DNA of 64,000 nucleotides from Nocardia lijiangensis NBRC 108240 (GTDB taxonomy: Bacteria; Actinomycetota; Actinomycetes; Mycobacteriales; Mycobacteriaceae), in contig NZ_BDBP01000032.1 of the NCBI RefSeq assembly GCF_001613045.1, forward strand, positions 32,197 through 96,196, in the 5' to 3' direction. This document shows positions 49,813 through 58,703 of this stretch, one piece after another; position 1 is the first letter of the stretch; every line of letters begins with the position of its first letter. Made by a program: the position numbers and the translations under genes. The notes under the pieces were generated by a model, which did not search any database, was not told the origin of the DNA, and saw nothing but the letters and a program-made list of their open reading frames with translations.

Positions 49813-50484
49813 ATGAAGGTGCAGGTGGGACGTAAGAAGTTGCTGGAGCCGACCCTGGCGGAGTTGCCGCACGGGCCGCATGGCCTTGCTCGTGAGCTGG
49901 TGACCGGGTCGCAGCGGCAGCGGCTTCTGTACGGGGTGACGGTCGTCGTCGCGGATCGCGGCTATCTCACCGTGACGATCACGGATATCGCTGCGGCGGC
50001 GAAGGTTTCGCGCCGGACTTTCTACCAGCACTTCCCGGATAAGGAAGCGTGCTTCCTCGCCGCGGCCGAGACGGGCCGGGATCTGATGATCGAGCATCTC
50101 GAGCGTGTGATGAGGGAGGTATTCGCCAAGCCGGTGGAGCCGCTCGAGGCACTGCGGCTGGGAATTCGCGAATACCTCACCCTGTTGCGTGACGAACCAT
50201 CGTTCGCCCGCTCGTTCTATCTGGAGACCGCCCCGGCCGGGTCGCGCGCGATCGAGTCGTTCGAGCGATGCCAACACTGGTTTGCCGGGTTCATCCGATC
50301 ATGGCGTGAAACGGCAGGCCCCGTTGATCCATCGGTGCCGGACGACGCGTATCTGGCGGTGACCGATGCGACCAACGAGGCCGTCCGCAGGACCCTGCGC
50401 GCCGGAGGCGACTTGCTCGAGCTCGAGGACATCGTGCTGTACATCCACCGCACGCTGCTCGGGCTGGAAGCCCCTGCCGGCTAG
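49813..50484 (+). CDS. TetR-family transcriptional regulator
   Basis: This 223-residue TetR protein has its N-terminal DNA-binding domain at about residues 33-80: RQRLLYGVTVVVADRGYLTV, then TITDIAAAAKVSRRTFYQHF, ending PDKEACFLAAAE. The C-terminal ligand domain is all helical, with MREVFAKPVEPLEALRLGIR, EYLTLLRDEPSFARSFYLET and LELEDIVLYIHRTLLGLEAP. It is preceded by a 28-residue N-terminal extension. The target is unknown: downstream it meets the beta-helix gene tail to tail with a 4-base overlap, and no divergent partner exists. It may act elsewhere or on itself. Confidence 0.9.
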   Translation: MKVQVGRKKLLEPTLAELPHGPHGLARELVTGSQRQRLLYGVTVVVADRGYLTVTITDIAAAAKVSRRTFYQHFPDKEACFLAAAETGRDLMIEHLERVMREVFAKPVEPLEALRLGIREYLTLLRDEPSFARSFYLETAPAGSRAIESFERCQHWFAGFIRSWRETAGPVDPSVPDDAYLAVTDATNEAVRRTLRAGGDLLELEDIVLYIHRTLLGLEAPAG

Positions 50485-51572
50485 GGCACGACTTTGTCGC
50501 CCGGCCCGGTGAGGTCGCAGGAATTGTCGTCGCTGGTGTTGCCGCCTTCGGAAACAATCCTCGCGAACACCTTCGCGCAGTTTTCCCGAACGGTGTCAGC
50601 GGTGTTTCCCCTGATGGTGGAGTTCCGCAATATCACGGTGCCCAGTGGAATATTCACCACATCCGTCACCTGGTGCGGGAGGGTGTCGAGGTAGGCGGGC
50701 GCCACGTTGATGCCGCCGCCCGCGTCCGAGGCGCTGTTTCCGGTGATGGTCGCACGATCGAAGGTCACCACACCCCGGCCCCGGACGTCTACGCCGCCGC
50801 CGCGGCCCGCGAATCCACCCGGGCGGTACCACACTCCGGGATTGACCACGCGGTTGTCGGAGATCGTCGAGTCGGTGAAGGTGCAGGTGTTATCGCATCG
50901 CACGCCGCCCGCCTCGCCGGATGTGTTGCCGGTGATGGTTGTGTTTCTCGTCTGGAGGTCCGACCCCGGGACGTTGAAGATCCCGCCGCCGTACCCGGCG
51001 CTGTTACCCCGGACCACGACATCATCGAGTACGAGGTTCGACGAATTGGAAATTCCGCCGCCGCCGGTGTCGTAGTACGGGATCTCGTGCTGCGCGGTCA
51101 CTCCGCCGGTCACGGTCGATCCCGTCAACGTCACGGGCGCGGAGATACTGAGCACCCTGTCGATCCCATTGGCATCCAGCACTGTCCGGTCGCGGCCCGC
51201 GCCACGCAGCGTTGTCGGCGCGGTGAGGTTCAGGTCTCCCGTGGTCGGATCCGGGTTGCGGCCCTGCACTTTCTCTGGGTCGGGAGGGATCGTCAAGATA
51301 TAGCGCCCCGCAGGCACCACGACTGTGCTCCCTGGCCGGGCATTGGCCGTCTGAACTGCCGCTCGCAGCGTGCAGGCGCCTGCGGCAGTACGGCATAGCC
51401 CGCTTTGTGGATCGGCCGCGACGCCGTCTGCCGTGGTGTCGACGGTGATCACCGTGGGAGAACCGGGTGGGTTGTCGGCGTAGGCCGCCCCGGGAAATCC
51501 GCCTGCGGAACCAACGATCAGGGCTGTGATGGCGACGGCGCGGGCCGACGCGGGGGATGTGCTCGTCCTCAT
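50481..51572 (-). CDS. Secreted right-handed beta-helix protein with CSLREA-like domain
   Basis: This protein of about 363 residues has a Sec signal (MRTSTSPASARAVAITALIV, cleavage at AYA-D near 36). A CSLREA-like start follows: TVITVDTTADGVAADPQSGL, then CRTAAGACTLRAAVQTANAR. Parallel beta-helix coils fill most of the rest, with GGGGISNSSNLVLDDVVVRG, NSAGYGGGIFN and NTTITGNTSGEAGGVRC. The repeat phrase (T-I-T-G-N-x-A/S-x-x-x-G-G-G-I) appears four times. Such proteins are surface or secreted adhesin- or lyase-like proteins; no lyase residues are clear. The ATG at 51572 is chosen for its signal peptide; ATG 51599 is an alternative. It converges with the TetR gene. Confidence 0.82.
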   Translation of the reverse strand: MRTSTSPASARAVAITALIVGSAGGFPGAAYADNPPGSPTVITVDTTADGVAADPQSGLCRTAAGACTLRAAVQTANARPGSTVVVPAGRYILTIPPDPEKVQGRNPDPTTGDLNLTAPTTLRGAGRDRTVLDANGIDRVLSISAPVTLTGSTVTGGVTAQHEIPYYDTGGGGISNSSNLVLDDVVVRGNSAGYGGGIFNVPGSDLQTRNTTITGNTSGEAGGVRCDNTCTFTDSTISDNRVVNPGVWYRPGGFAGRGGGVDVRGRGVVTFDRATITGNSASDAGGGINVAPAYLDTLPHQVTDVVNIPLGTVILRNSTIRGNTADTVRENCAKVFARIVSEGGNTSDDNSCDLTGPGDKVVP

Positions 51573-51601
51573 AAAGTTTCTGATCCAATTCACGAACATG
51601 G

Positions 51602-51634
51602 AGTGGGGTACGCCCGCATATAAGTGGGGTACGC
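51602..51634 (+). repeat. Tandem 12-bp repeat AGTGGGGTACGC x2
   Basis: Two exact copies (51602-51613 and 51623-51634) at a 21-bp period, two helix turns, upstream of the start of the secreted beta-helix gene. Such spacing suggests a pair of binding sites for an activator or response regulator. Confidence 0.6.
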
Positions 51635-51825
51635 GAGCGTCTACCACTATGTCGCAGAGTGGTGCGCCTCGGGGGTGTTTCCGAGAATCCTTTTCGCAGT
51701 TATCGATTCGCCTCGGCCGGCCCGGCGCTGATCCGAGCTCGACCGTTCCCCGTGACACAGCGGAACGGCAAAAACGTTGCACGGCGGCGTTTCCCGCTCG
51801 CTCGATCGGGCTGTTGTCGCCCACG

Positions 51826-52761
51826 TCAGCGCAGAACGTCGACAACGATTCTGGTCGCGTCGGCCAGTAGTGCGTTGTCGGCCTTGGCATCCTGGTCCGG
51901 CTTGGTCGTCATGACCGCGATCGCGATGGGTGCACCTGCTTCGGTCCAGGCGATCGCGACGTCGTTGTTCGTGCCATAGCTGCCGAGACCGGTCTTGTCA
52001 CCGACCCGCCATCCCGCGGGCAGCCCGGCGCGGATGCGGGTGTCGCCGGTGGTGTTGGCGATCAGCCATTGGGTCAGCCGGGCGCGTTCGGGCTCGCCGA
52101 GAACGTCCCCGAGGACGGCGGCGCGATAGTTGGCGGCCAACCTCTCCGGGGCGGTGGTGTCGCGTTCATCGCCGGGGATGGCGGTATTGAGTTCGGTCTC
52201 CCAGCGGTCCAGACGGCTCACCGGATCGCCGATCGATCGCAGGAACGCGGTCAGGCCGGGTGGCCCGCCGAGCAGTTTCAGGATCTGGTTGCCCGCGGTG
52301 TTGTCACTGACGGTGATCGCGGCGTCGCACAGCTCCGATGCCGTCATCCCGCTGTCGACGCGGGTCTCGGTCACCGGGGAGTACTCCACCAGTTCCTCCC
52401 GCCCATACCGGACGATCTGATCGAAATAGCCGGTGGCGAGCGGATGTCGGTGCAGTAGGGCCGCGCAGGCCAGCCCCTTGAACGTCGACGTCATCGCGAA
52501 GCGCTCGTCCGGCCGGTACGCCACCGACTCGCCGGTCGCGGTGTTCACTGCGAACACCCCCAGCCGCGCGCCGTACTGCCGCTCCAGCGCGACGAACCGG
52601 TCCGTCGATACCGCGGCGGTGGCTGCGGTGGTCGTTGCCGCCTCGGGACCCGACTCCGCGACACAGCCCGCGAGTAGTCCACCGACCAGCAATGCGCCAC
52701 CAATGACCCGTGCTGCCCGCGCGGTCGCACCGAAGAATTGTCGTCGTCTGAAACGTGTCAT
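51826..52761 (-). CDS. Class A serine beta-lactamase (Nocardia type, Tat/lipoprotein signal)
   Basis: This 311-residue class A beta-lactamase has all active-site motifs: S92-T-F-K95 (STFK), S152-D-N154 (SDN), E188-T-E-L-N192 (ExxLN, with the general-base Glu) and K256-T-G258 (KTG). The N-terminus has a twin-arginine-like RRRQFFG followed by a lipobox LLAGC (Cys33), so it is exported, probably folded, and may be anchored as a lipoprotein. It hydrolyses penicillins and cephalosporins, like the AST/FAR/BRA enzymes of Nocardia species. No regulator is adjacent except the WYL gene 166 bp upstream on the same strand. Complete and probably active; spectrum unknown. Confidence 0.93.
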   Translation of the reverse strand: MTRFRRRQFFGATARAARVIGGALLVGGLLAGCVAESGPEAATTTAATAAVSTDRFVALERQYGARLGVFAVNTATGESVAYRPDERFAMTSTFKGLACAALLHRHPLATGYFDQIVRYGREELVEYSPVTETRVDSGMTASELCDAAITVSDNTAGNQILKLLGGPPGLTAFLRSIGDPVSRLDRWETELNTAIPGDERDTTAPERLAANYRAAVLGDVLGEPERARLTQWLIANTTGDTRIRAGLPAGWRVGDKTGLGSYGTNNDVAIAWTEAGAPIAIAVMTTKPDQDAKADNALLADATRIVVDVLR

Positions 52762-52927
52762 GCAGGCACAACAACACAGGATCGACCGTCCTGTCCAAGA
52801 CCGACGGCTCCGTTCGACGATATCGAAACAGATATCGTCGCAGCGCGGAGTGCCTAGGACCTCGGCGCTCGACGAGTGGAGCGCCTCCCTGCGCGGCCTC
52901 GAGACGGACTTCGTCCGGCAGTGCGCT

Positions 52928-53896
52928 TCAAGGCGATTCGCCCGCGGCGCGCAGCAGTTTGGTGGCGAGGGTGCGCAGGTGGGTCGCCATCTCCGGTGGG
53001 TCGCGGACTTCGAAGGGGAGGTCGAGGTGGGCGATGCGCAGGGCGGTCCATTCCAGGGAGTCGGCGGTGGTGCGGAGCAGGCAGGTGTGGTCGTCGAGGG
53101 GTTCGACTTCGGCGGTGCGGACGCGGAAGCGGTCGGTGAGTTCGCCGGCGGAGGCGTGGACCAGGAATTCGACGTGCTGGACCGGGCGGGCCAGGGCGAG
53201 CGAGCGGGTGACGAAGGCAGCGGGATCGGCGTCGGGGAGTTCGCGTGGCGGGCAGCGCACGCCGGTCGGGAACGGGGAGGTGATGCGGTCGACGCGGAAG
53301 GTGCGCCAGTCGGCGCGGTCGACGTCCCAGGCGACGAGATACCACCGCCGCCCGGCCGACACCAGGGTGTGCGGCTCGACCAGCCTGCGCGACTCGGCGT
53401 CGTCTTTGTCGCGGTAGGAGAAGCGGATTCGCTCGTGGTCGCGCGCGCAGGTCGCCAAGGCGACCAGCGTTTCGGGATCCACCCACGGACCAGCGGGCGG
53501 TCCGGCCAGATCGACGGTGCTGGCCTGCACCGCGTACACCCGCCTGCGCAACCGATCCGGCAGCACCTGCTGAAGTTTCACCAGCGCCCGCGCCGCGGAC
53601 TCCTCGCTGCCCGCCACACCCCCGAGCGCGGCATGGCGCAGGCCGAGGGTGATCGCGACCGCCTCCTCGTCGTCGAGCAGCAGCGGCGGCAGCGCGGCCC
53701 CGGATTCGAGCCGGTAGCCGCCGACCGCGCCGAGACCCGAGCGCACCGGATAGTCCAGCTCGCGCAGCCGCTCGATATCGCGGCGCACCGTGCGAACGGT
53801 GACGCCGAGCCGCTGCGCGAGTTCGGGCCCGCTCCACTCCCGCCGCGTTTGCAACAGCGCGAGCAGTTGGAGGAGCCGGGCGGCGGTGTCGGTCAC
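52928..53896 (-). CDS. WYL-domain transcriptional regulator (DeoR-like HTH)
   Basis: This 322-residue protein has an N-terminal HTH of the HTH_11/DeoR type (about residues 5-60, [20 protein letters not shown], then [20 protein letters not shown] and [13 protein letters not shown]). A WYL domain follows at about 140-215 ([20 protein letters not shown], then [20 protein letters not shown]). A C-terminal WCX part ends [16 protein letters not shown]. The name-giving W-Y-L triad is intact. WYL proteins sense nucleic-acid or other ligands and regulate DNA repair and defence genes. It is divergent from the UvrA-like gene across about 60 bp, so it probably controls it. The start is GTG 53896. Confidence 0.9.
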   Translation of the reverse strand: MTDTAARLLQLLALLQTRREWSGPELAQRLGVTVRTVRRDIERLRELDYPVRSGLGAVGGYRLESGAALPPLLLDDEEAVAITLGLRHAALGGVAGSEESAARALVKLQQVLPDRLRRRVYAVQASTVDLAGPPAGPWVDPETLVALATCARDHERIRFSYRDKDDAESRRLVEPHTLVSAGRRWYLVAWDVDRADWRTFRVDRITSPFPTGVRCPPRELPDADPAAFVTRSLALARPVQHVEFLVHASAGELTDRFRVRTAEVEPLDDHTCLLRTTADSLEWTALRIAHLDLPFEVRDPPEMATHLRTLATKLLRAAGESP

Positions 53897-53959
53897 GCTC
53901 CCCAGTATGGCCCGCAATGAGGACCGGAACTGACCTCATTGCCTCCTACCGTGGCGCTG

Positions 53960-56233
53960 GTGAACGCAGAGACCATGGAGATCGTCGGCGCCCGGGTGCA
54001 CAACCTGCGCGACGTCACCCTCCGTATTCCCAAGGGCAAGATCGTCGTTTTCACCGGGGTGTCCGGTTCGGGGAAATCGTCGGTGGTGTTCGGCACCGTC
54101 GCGGTGGAGTCGCAGCGCCAGCTCAACGAGACCTTCACCTGGTTCATTCGCAATCGGCTGCCCAAGTACGAGCGCCCGGACGCCGACGTCATCGACAATC
54201 TCGCGCCCGCGGTGGTGGTGGACCAGAAACCGATCGGCGGCAACTCCCGCTCCACCGTCGGCACCATGACCGACATCCAGTCGATCATCCGCGTCCTGTT
54301 CTCCCGGCACGGCGTGCCGAGCGCCGGTGAGGCGAGCCGGTATTCGTTCAACGACCCGCTGGGCATGTGCCCGGAGTGCGGCGGCCTCGGCCACGTGGTA
54401 CGGCCGGATCTGGACAAGCTGCTCGACACCGGCAAGTCGCTGAACGAGGGCGCGATCCGGTTCTCCCCGTTCGCGATCGGCACCTTCCAGTGGCAGATCT
54501 ATGCCGAATCCGGCCTCTTCGACCCGGACAAGCCGTTGCGCGACTTCACCGCCGAGGAGTGGCAGCTGTTCCTGCACGGCAATGGTTTTCGCGTGCCGCG
54601 GCTGAACAGGACCGGTTCGATGGGACACAACGCCTACGAGGGATTGCTGGAACGCTTCGACCGGCTCTACGTCAAACGCGATCTGAGCGCGCTCTCGGAG
54701 AAGAACCGGGCGGCGGCGATGGCGGTGGTCGGCGAACAGGTCTGCCCGGTCTGCGGCGGCGCGCGGCTGAACGCGGCCGCGCTGGCGACCCGCATCGACG
54801 GACGCGGCATCGCGGACTACGGCCGGATGGAGGTGTCGGATCTCATCGAGGTGCTCGCCGCGATCGACGATCCGGTGGCCGCGCCCATCGCGAGCGCCGC
54901 GATCGCCCGGCTGCGTCGCGTGGAGGACGTCGGCCTCGGCTATCTGTCCCTCGACCGCGAGACGTCCACGCTCTCGGGCGGTGAGGCGCAGCGGCTCAAG
55001 GTCGTTCGCCACCTGGGGTCGAGCCTCACCGGCATGACCTACATCTTCGACGAGCCGAGCGTCGGCATGCACCCGCGCGACGTGCACCGCCTGAACGATC
55101 TGCTGATCCAGTTGCGGGACAAGGGCAATTCGGTGCTGGTGGTGGAGCACTCCCCCGACGTCATCGCGGTCGCCGACCACGTGGTGGACATGGGCCCCGG
55201 CGCGGGCGCCGACGGTGGCGCGGTCGTGTTCCAGGGCAGCGTCGAGAAGCTGCGCGCCTCCGGGACGCTCACCGGGGAACGACTGCGCCAGGCGCGGCCG
55301 GTCAAGGAGCACCCACGCGGGCCCGCGGGCTGGCTCACAGTGACGGGGGCCGATCGGTACAACCTGAAGAACGTGACCGCGCGTTTTCCGGTCGGCGTGC
55401 TCACCGTCGTCACCGGGGTGGCCGGATCGGGCAAGAGCACGCTCGTGTCGGGCGCGTTCCTGGCCGCGCACCCGGACGCGGTGGCGGTCGATCAGTCGGC
55501 GATCGGCGGTTCCCGGCGGTCCAGTCCCGCGACGTACCTGGGCATCATGGACCAGCTGCGTCAGCTTTTCGCCGCGGCGCACGGGGTGAAGCCCGGACTG
55601 TTCAGCTTCAACTCCGCGGGCGCGTGCGCCGAATGCGGCGGCGCCGGAATCATTTTCACCGACCTCGCGTATATGGATCCGGTAACCACGGTGTGCCGCA
55701 CCTGTCACGGCAGGCGGTATCGCCCCGAGGTGCTCGGCTACCTGGTGCGCGGGGCGTCGATCGCCGACGTGCTCGACATGACCGCCTCCGAGGCACTGGA
55801 GTTCTGGCGCGGGCGCGACCGCATCTCGACGCCGTTGCGCGCATTGCGCGATGTGGGCCTCGGCTACCTCACCCTGGGCCGCTCGCTCAGCTCGCTGTCC
55901 GGCGGCGAACGACAGCGCCTCGAGCTCGCCGCGCACCTGCACCGCCGCGGCGGGGTGTACGTGCTGGACGAGCCGACCACCGGACTGCACATGGCCGACG
56001 TGGACATTCTGATGACGCTGCTGGACCGGCTGGTGGACGGCGGCAACACGGTGATCGTCATCGAGCACGATCTCGAGGTCGTCAAGCGGGCCGACTGGAT
56101 CGTCGACCTGGGGCCCGACGGCGGCAAGCACGGGGGCGAGATCGTTTTCGCCGGAACGCCCGCCGAGCTCGTGGCCGATCAGCGGTCCGTCACCGCGGAC
56201 TATCTGCGCCGCAGCCTCGCCGCGGCGGCGTGA
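53960..56233 (+). CDS. UvrA-like ABC ATPase (short, drug-resistance/repair-type)
   Basis: This protein of about 757 residues has two UvrA-type ABC modules. Module 1 has Walker A GVSGSGKSS (about 33-41), signature TLSGGEAQR and DEPSVGMHPRD. Module 2 has Walker A GVAGSGKST (about 486-494), signature SLSGGERQR and DEPTTGLHMAD. Zinc-type Cys pairs lie in CPECGG (137/140), CPVCGG (in module 1) and CAECGG (556/559). It is about 200 residues shorter than repair UvrA and seems to lack the UvrB-binding insert, as in class II UvrA/DrrC-like proteins linked to self-resistance. The start (TTG 53939, GTG 53960 or ATG 53975) is uncertain. The divergent WYL gene is its likely regulator. Confidence 0.88.
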   Translation: MNAETMEIVGARVHNLRDVTLRIPKGKIVVFTGVSGSGKSSVVFGTVAVESQRQLNETFTWFIRNRLPKYERPDADVIDNLAPAVVVDQKPIGGNSRSTVGTMTDIQSIIRVLFSRHGVPSAGEASRYSFNDPLGMCPECGGLGHVVRPDLDKLLDTGKSLNEGAIRFSPFAIGTFQWQIYAESGLFDPDKPLRDFTAEEWQLFLHGNGFRVPRLNRTGSMGHNAYEGLLERFDRLYVKRDLSALSEKNRAAAMAVVGEQVCPVCGGARLNAAALATRIDGRGIADYGRMEVSDLIEVLAAIDDPVAAPIASAAIARLRRVEDVGLGYLSLDRETSTLSGGEAQRLKVVRHLGSSLTGMTYIFDEPSVGMHPRDVHRLNDLLIQLRDKGNSVLVVEHSPDVIAVADHVVDMGPGAGADGGAVVFQGSVEKLRASGTLTGERLRQARPVKEHPRGPAGWLTVTGADRYNLKNVTARFPVGVLTVVTGVAGSGKSTLVSGAFLAAHPDAVAVDQSAIGGSRRSSPATYLGIMDQLRQLFAAAHGVKPGLFSFNSAGACAECGGAGIIFTDLAYMDPVTTVCRTCHGRRYRPEVLGYLVRGASIADVLDMTASEALEFWRGRDRISTPLRALRDVGLGYLTLGRSLSSLSGGERQRLELAAHLHRRGGVYVLDEPTTGLHMADVDILMTLLDRLVDGGNTVIVIEHDLEVVKRADWIVDLGPDGGKHGGEIVFAGTPAELVADQRSVTADYLRRSLAAAA

Positions 56234-56333
56234 CCCCGGTGCTCGTCCTGCTGACCGGGACGACGGGTACGCACGTACCGGCACGCGCGGGCAGGCTGAA
56301 GTCACGCCGATGCTGTGCCATTCGCCCGGCCCG

Positions 56334-56361
56334 CCGGCGTGCCGTTCACCAGGCACGCCGG
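56334..56361 (+). terminator. Hairpin after the UvrA-like gene
   Basis: A perfect 10-bp stem (CCGGCGTGCC/GGCACGCCGG) with an 8-base loop lies 101 bases after the stop. A smaller perfect hairpin (GGTACG-CA-CGTACC) comes earlier in the same 190-bp gap. No T-run follows. Confidence 0.6.
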
Positions 56362-56425
56362 TCATCGGCCCGCGTCCCCCGCCGACCGCGGTGGTGAGTC
56401 GAGAACGTGAACCCAAAGGAGTGAC

Positions 56426-58699
56426 ATGACGACCGGAGTGGAGCCCGTGGAGCGACCCCGACACGCCGCCCTGGAGAGCACCGCACCGACCGTTGCCGAA
56501 CTCGACGGCACCTGCGCGCTGAGCCGCGACCGCATCGGCGGCAAGGCCTGGAGCGTCGATCACATGCGGGCACTCGGCCTGCCGGTGCCGCCCGCGTTCG
56601 CCGTCACCACCGAAGGCTGGGCCGACTTCCGTGCGCGCGGTGCGCTGAGCGAGGAGATCTGGCTCCAGGTGCGGGCAGGCGTCGCGGCCCTGGAGCGCGG
56701 CACCGGGCGCCGCTTCGGCGACGCCGAACGCCCGCTGCTGGTGTCGGTGCGTTCCGGCGCCGCGGTGAGCATGCCCGGCATGATGGACACGGTGCTGAAC
56801 CTCGGCATCAACGACGAGGTGGAGCGGGCGCTCGCCGCCGAGACGCGCAACCCCGGGTACGCCGCGGACACCCACGGCCGGTTCCGCTCGCAATACCGCG
56901 AGATCGTGCTCGGCGATCCGCGGGGCGCGGTCCCGCAGGACCCGTGGGAACAGCTGCGCGGCGCCGTCGCCGCGGTCTTCCGATCCTGGGATTCCGCGCG
57001 CGCCAAGACTTATCGCCGCAGCCGCGGCGTCTCCGACGACCTCGGCACCGCGGTCACGGTGCAGGCCATGGTGTTCGGCAACCTCGACGCGCTCTCCGGC
57101 ACCGGCGTGCTGTTCACCCGCAATCCGAACACCGGCGAGCGCGCCGTGTTCGGCGAATGGCTGGTCGGCGGCCAGGGTGAGGACGTGGTCTCCGGCCGCA
57201 CCACCCCGCGCCCGCTCGACGAGCTCGCGATCACCATGCCCGACGTGCTCGCGCAGCTGCTCGACGCCGCGGACCTGCTGGAACAGGACGGCCGCGATAT
57301 TCAGGACATCGAATTCACCGTGGAATCCGGCAGGCTGTGGCTGCTCCAGTCGCGGCCAGCGAAGCGATCGGCCCGCGCCGCGGTGCGCGCCGCGGTCGCC
57401 ATGGCGGGCGAAGGGCTCATCGATACGGCGACCGCGCTGACCCGCGTCGACGCCGAGCAGGTGCGCACCGTGCTGCGACCGGCCTCGGGCGTGGAGACCG
57501 ATCGGCCGCCGCTGGCCCGCGGCGAGTCGGCCTGCCCGGGACTGGCCTTCGGCGTCGTCGTCACCGATCCGGACGAAGCCGAAACGCGCGCCGCGGCAGG
57601 CGAAGACGTCGTCCTCGCGCGGCCGACCACCAGCCCCGACGACCTGCACGGCATGATCGCGGCGCGGGCCATTGTCACCGAACTCGGCGGCGCCACTTCG
57701 CATGCCGCGCTGGTGAGCCGGGAGCTGGGCAGGCCGTGTGTGGTCGGCTGCGGGCCGGGCGTGGTAGCGGCGCTGACCGGGCACATGGTCACCGTGGACG
57801 GCGGCGCGGGTGCGGTGTGGCTCGGCGAGATCACCGGAAAGGCCGTGGACCAGAGCGTGATCGAGGACGTCGCGCAGCTCGCCCGCTGGGCCGCTGTCCA
57901 GCCGGACGAACTGGTCGGCCTGCTGTCCGCGCGCTCCGACGGTGCCGAAAACCCCACGTCGGCAACGCATTCGACCGAGAATGGACGGATGACAGCAGGG
58001 ACTTCGCCTGCGTCCGATCCCGCTCTGCCGCGCACCACCCCGCGCGACAGCCGGACGCAGCAGCACACCACCCCCGTTCATCGTCCCCCCACCGACCTCG
58101 ACCTCCTTCGCCTGATCGGCATCAAGGGCCGGGTCACCTCCGACGCCGTCGCGGACAGCCTCGCGGGCGAGGCCGCCGAAACCGGTGAGCGCTGTGCGGA
58201 TCTCGTCGCCCGCGGGTTGTGCGCGACCACACCGGTCGGCGTGCGCCTCACACCCGAGGGCCGCGGCGAACTCGCCCGGCTGCTCTCCGCGGAACGAGAA
58301 ACCGTGGATCCCACCGTGATCGCCACGGCCTACGACGAATTCTGCGCGTTCAATGCCGAACTCAAGGAAATCATCACCGCCTGGCAGATGAAGGACACCG
58401 CGACCGTCAACGACCACGCCGACACCGCCTACGACACCGCGGTGCTGGACCGGCTGCGCACCGTGCACGGCCAGGTCGCGCCGCTGGTGCGCCGGATCGG
58501 CGAGATCGCGCCACGGTTGTCGCGCTACACGGGCCGCCTCGAGCGCGCGGTCGAGCGCATCGACGGCGGCGATCACACCTGGGTGGCGCGTCCGATCATG
58601 GACAGCTACCACACCGTGTGGTTCGAGCTGCACGAAGATCTCATCGGCCTGTGCGGGTTGAGCCGCGCCGACGAGGCCGCGGCGGGCCGGGCCCACTGA
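56426..58699 (+). CDS. Pyruvate-phosphate-dikinase-like protein lacking the PEP/pyruvate domain, with extra C-terminal domain
   Basis: This 757-residue protein has the PPDK ATP-grasp region (about 30-350): RIGGKAWSVDHMRALGLPVP, VSVRSGAAVSMPGMMDTVLN, VLFTRNPNTGERAVFGEWLV and DIQDIEFTVESGRLWLLQSR. The phosphohistidine domain follows, with catalytic His426 in GGATSHAALVSRELGRPCVV. The PEP/pyruvate-binding TIM barrel that normally follows is absent. Instead a Ser/Thr/Pro linker (about 500-560) leads to a C-terminal 190 residues beginning LDLLRLIGIKGRVTSDAVAD, which looks like a winged helix, followed by helices. M. tuberculosis PpdK is similarly short. Full turnover of PEP is unlikely; a phosphotransfer or regulatory role is inferred. 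AAAGGAG precedes the start. Confidence 0.8.
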   Translation: MTTGVEPVERPRHAALESTAPTVAELDGTCALSRDRIGGKAWSVDHMRALGLPVPPAFAVTTEGWADFRARGALSEEIWLQVRAGVAALERGTGRRFGDAERPLLVSVRSGAAVSMPGMMDTVLNLGINDEVERALAAETRNPGYAADTHGRFRSQYREIVLGDPRGAVPQDPWEQLRGAVAAVFRSWDSARAKTYRRSRGVSDDLGTAVTVQAMVFGNLDALSGTGVLFTRNPNTGERAVFGEWLVGGQGEDVVSGRTTPRPLDELAITMPDVLAQLLDAADLLEQDGRDIQDIEFTVESGRLWLLQSRPAKRSARAAVRAAVAMAGEGLIDTATALTRVDAEQVRTVLRPASGVETDRPPLARGESACPGLAFGVVVTDPDEAETRAAAGEDVVLARPTTSPDDLHGMIAARAIVTELGGATSHAALVSRELGRPCVVGCGPGVVAALTGHMVTVDGGAGAVWLGEITGKAVDQSVIEDVAQLARWAAVQPDELVGLLSARSDGAENPTSATHSTENGRMTAGTSPASDPALPRTTPRDSRTQQHTTPVHRPPTDLDLLRLIGIKGRVTSDAVADSLAGEAAETGERCADLVARGLCATTPVGVRLTPEGRGELARLLSAERETVDPTVIATAYDEFCAFNAELKEIITAWQMKDTATVNDHADTAYDTAVLDRLRTVHGQVAPLVRRIGEIAPRLSRYTGRLERAVERIDGGDHTWVARPIMDSYHTVWFELHEDLIGLCGLSRADEAAAGRAH

Positions 58700-58703
58700 C
58701 GCC

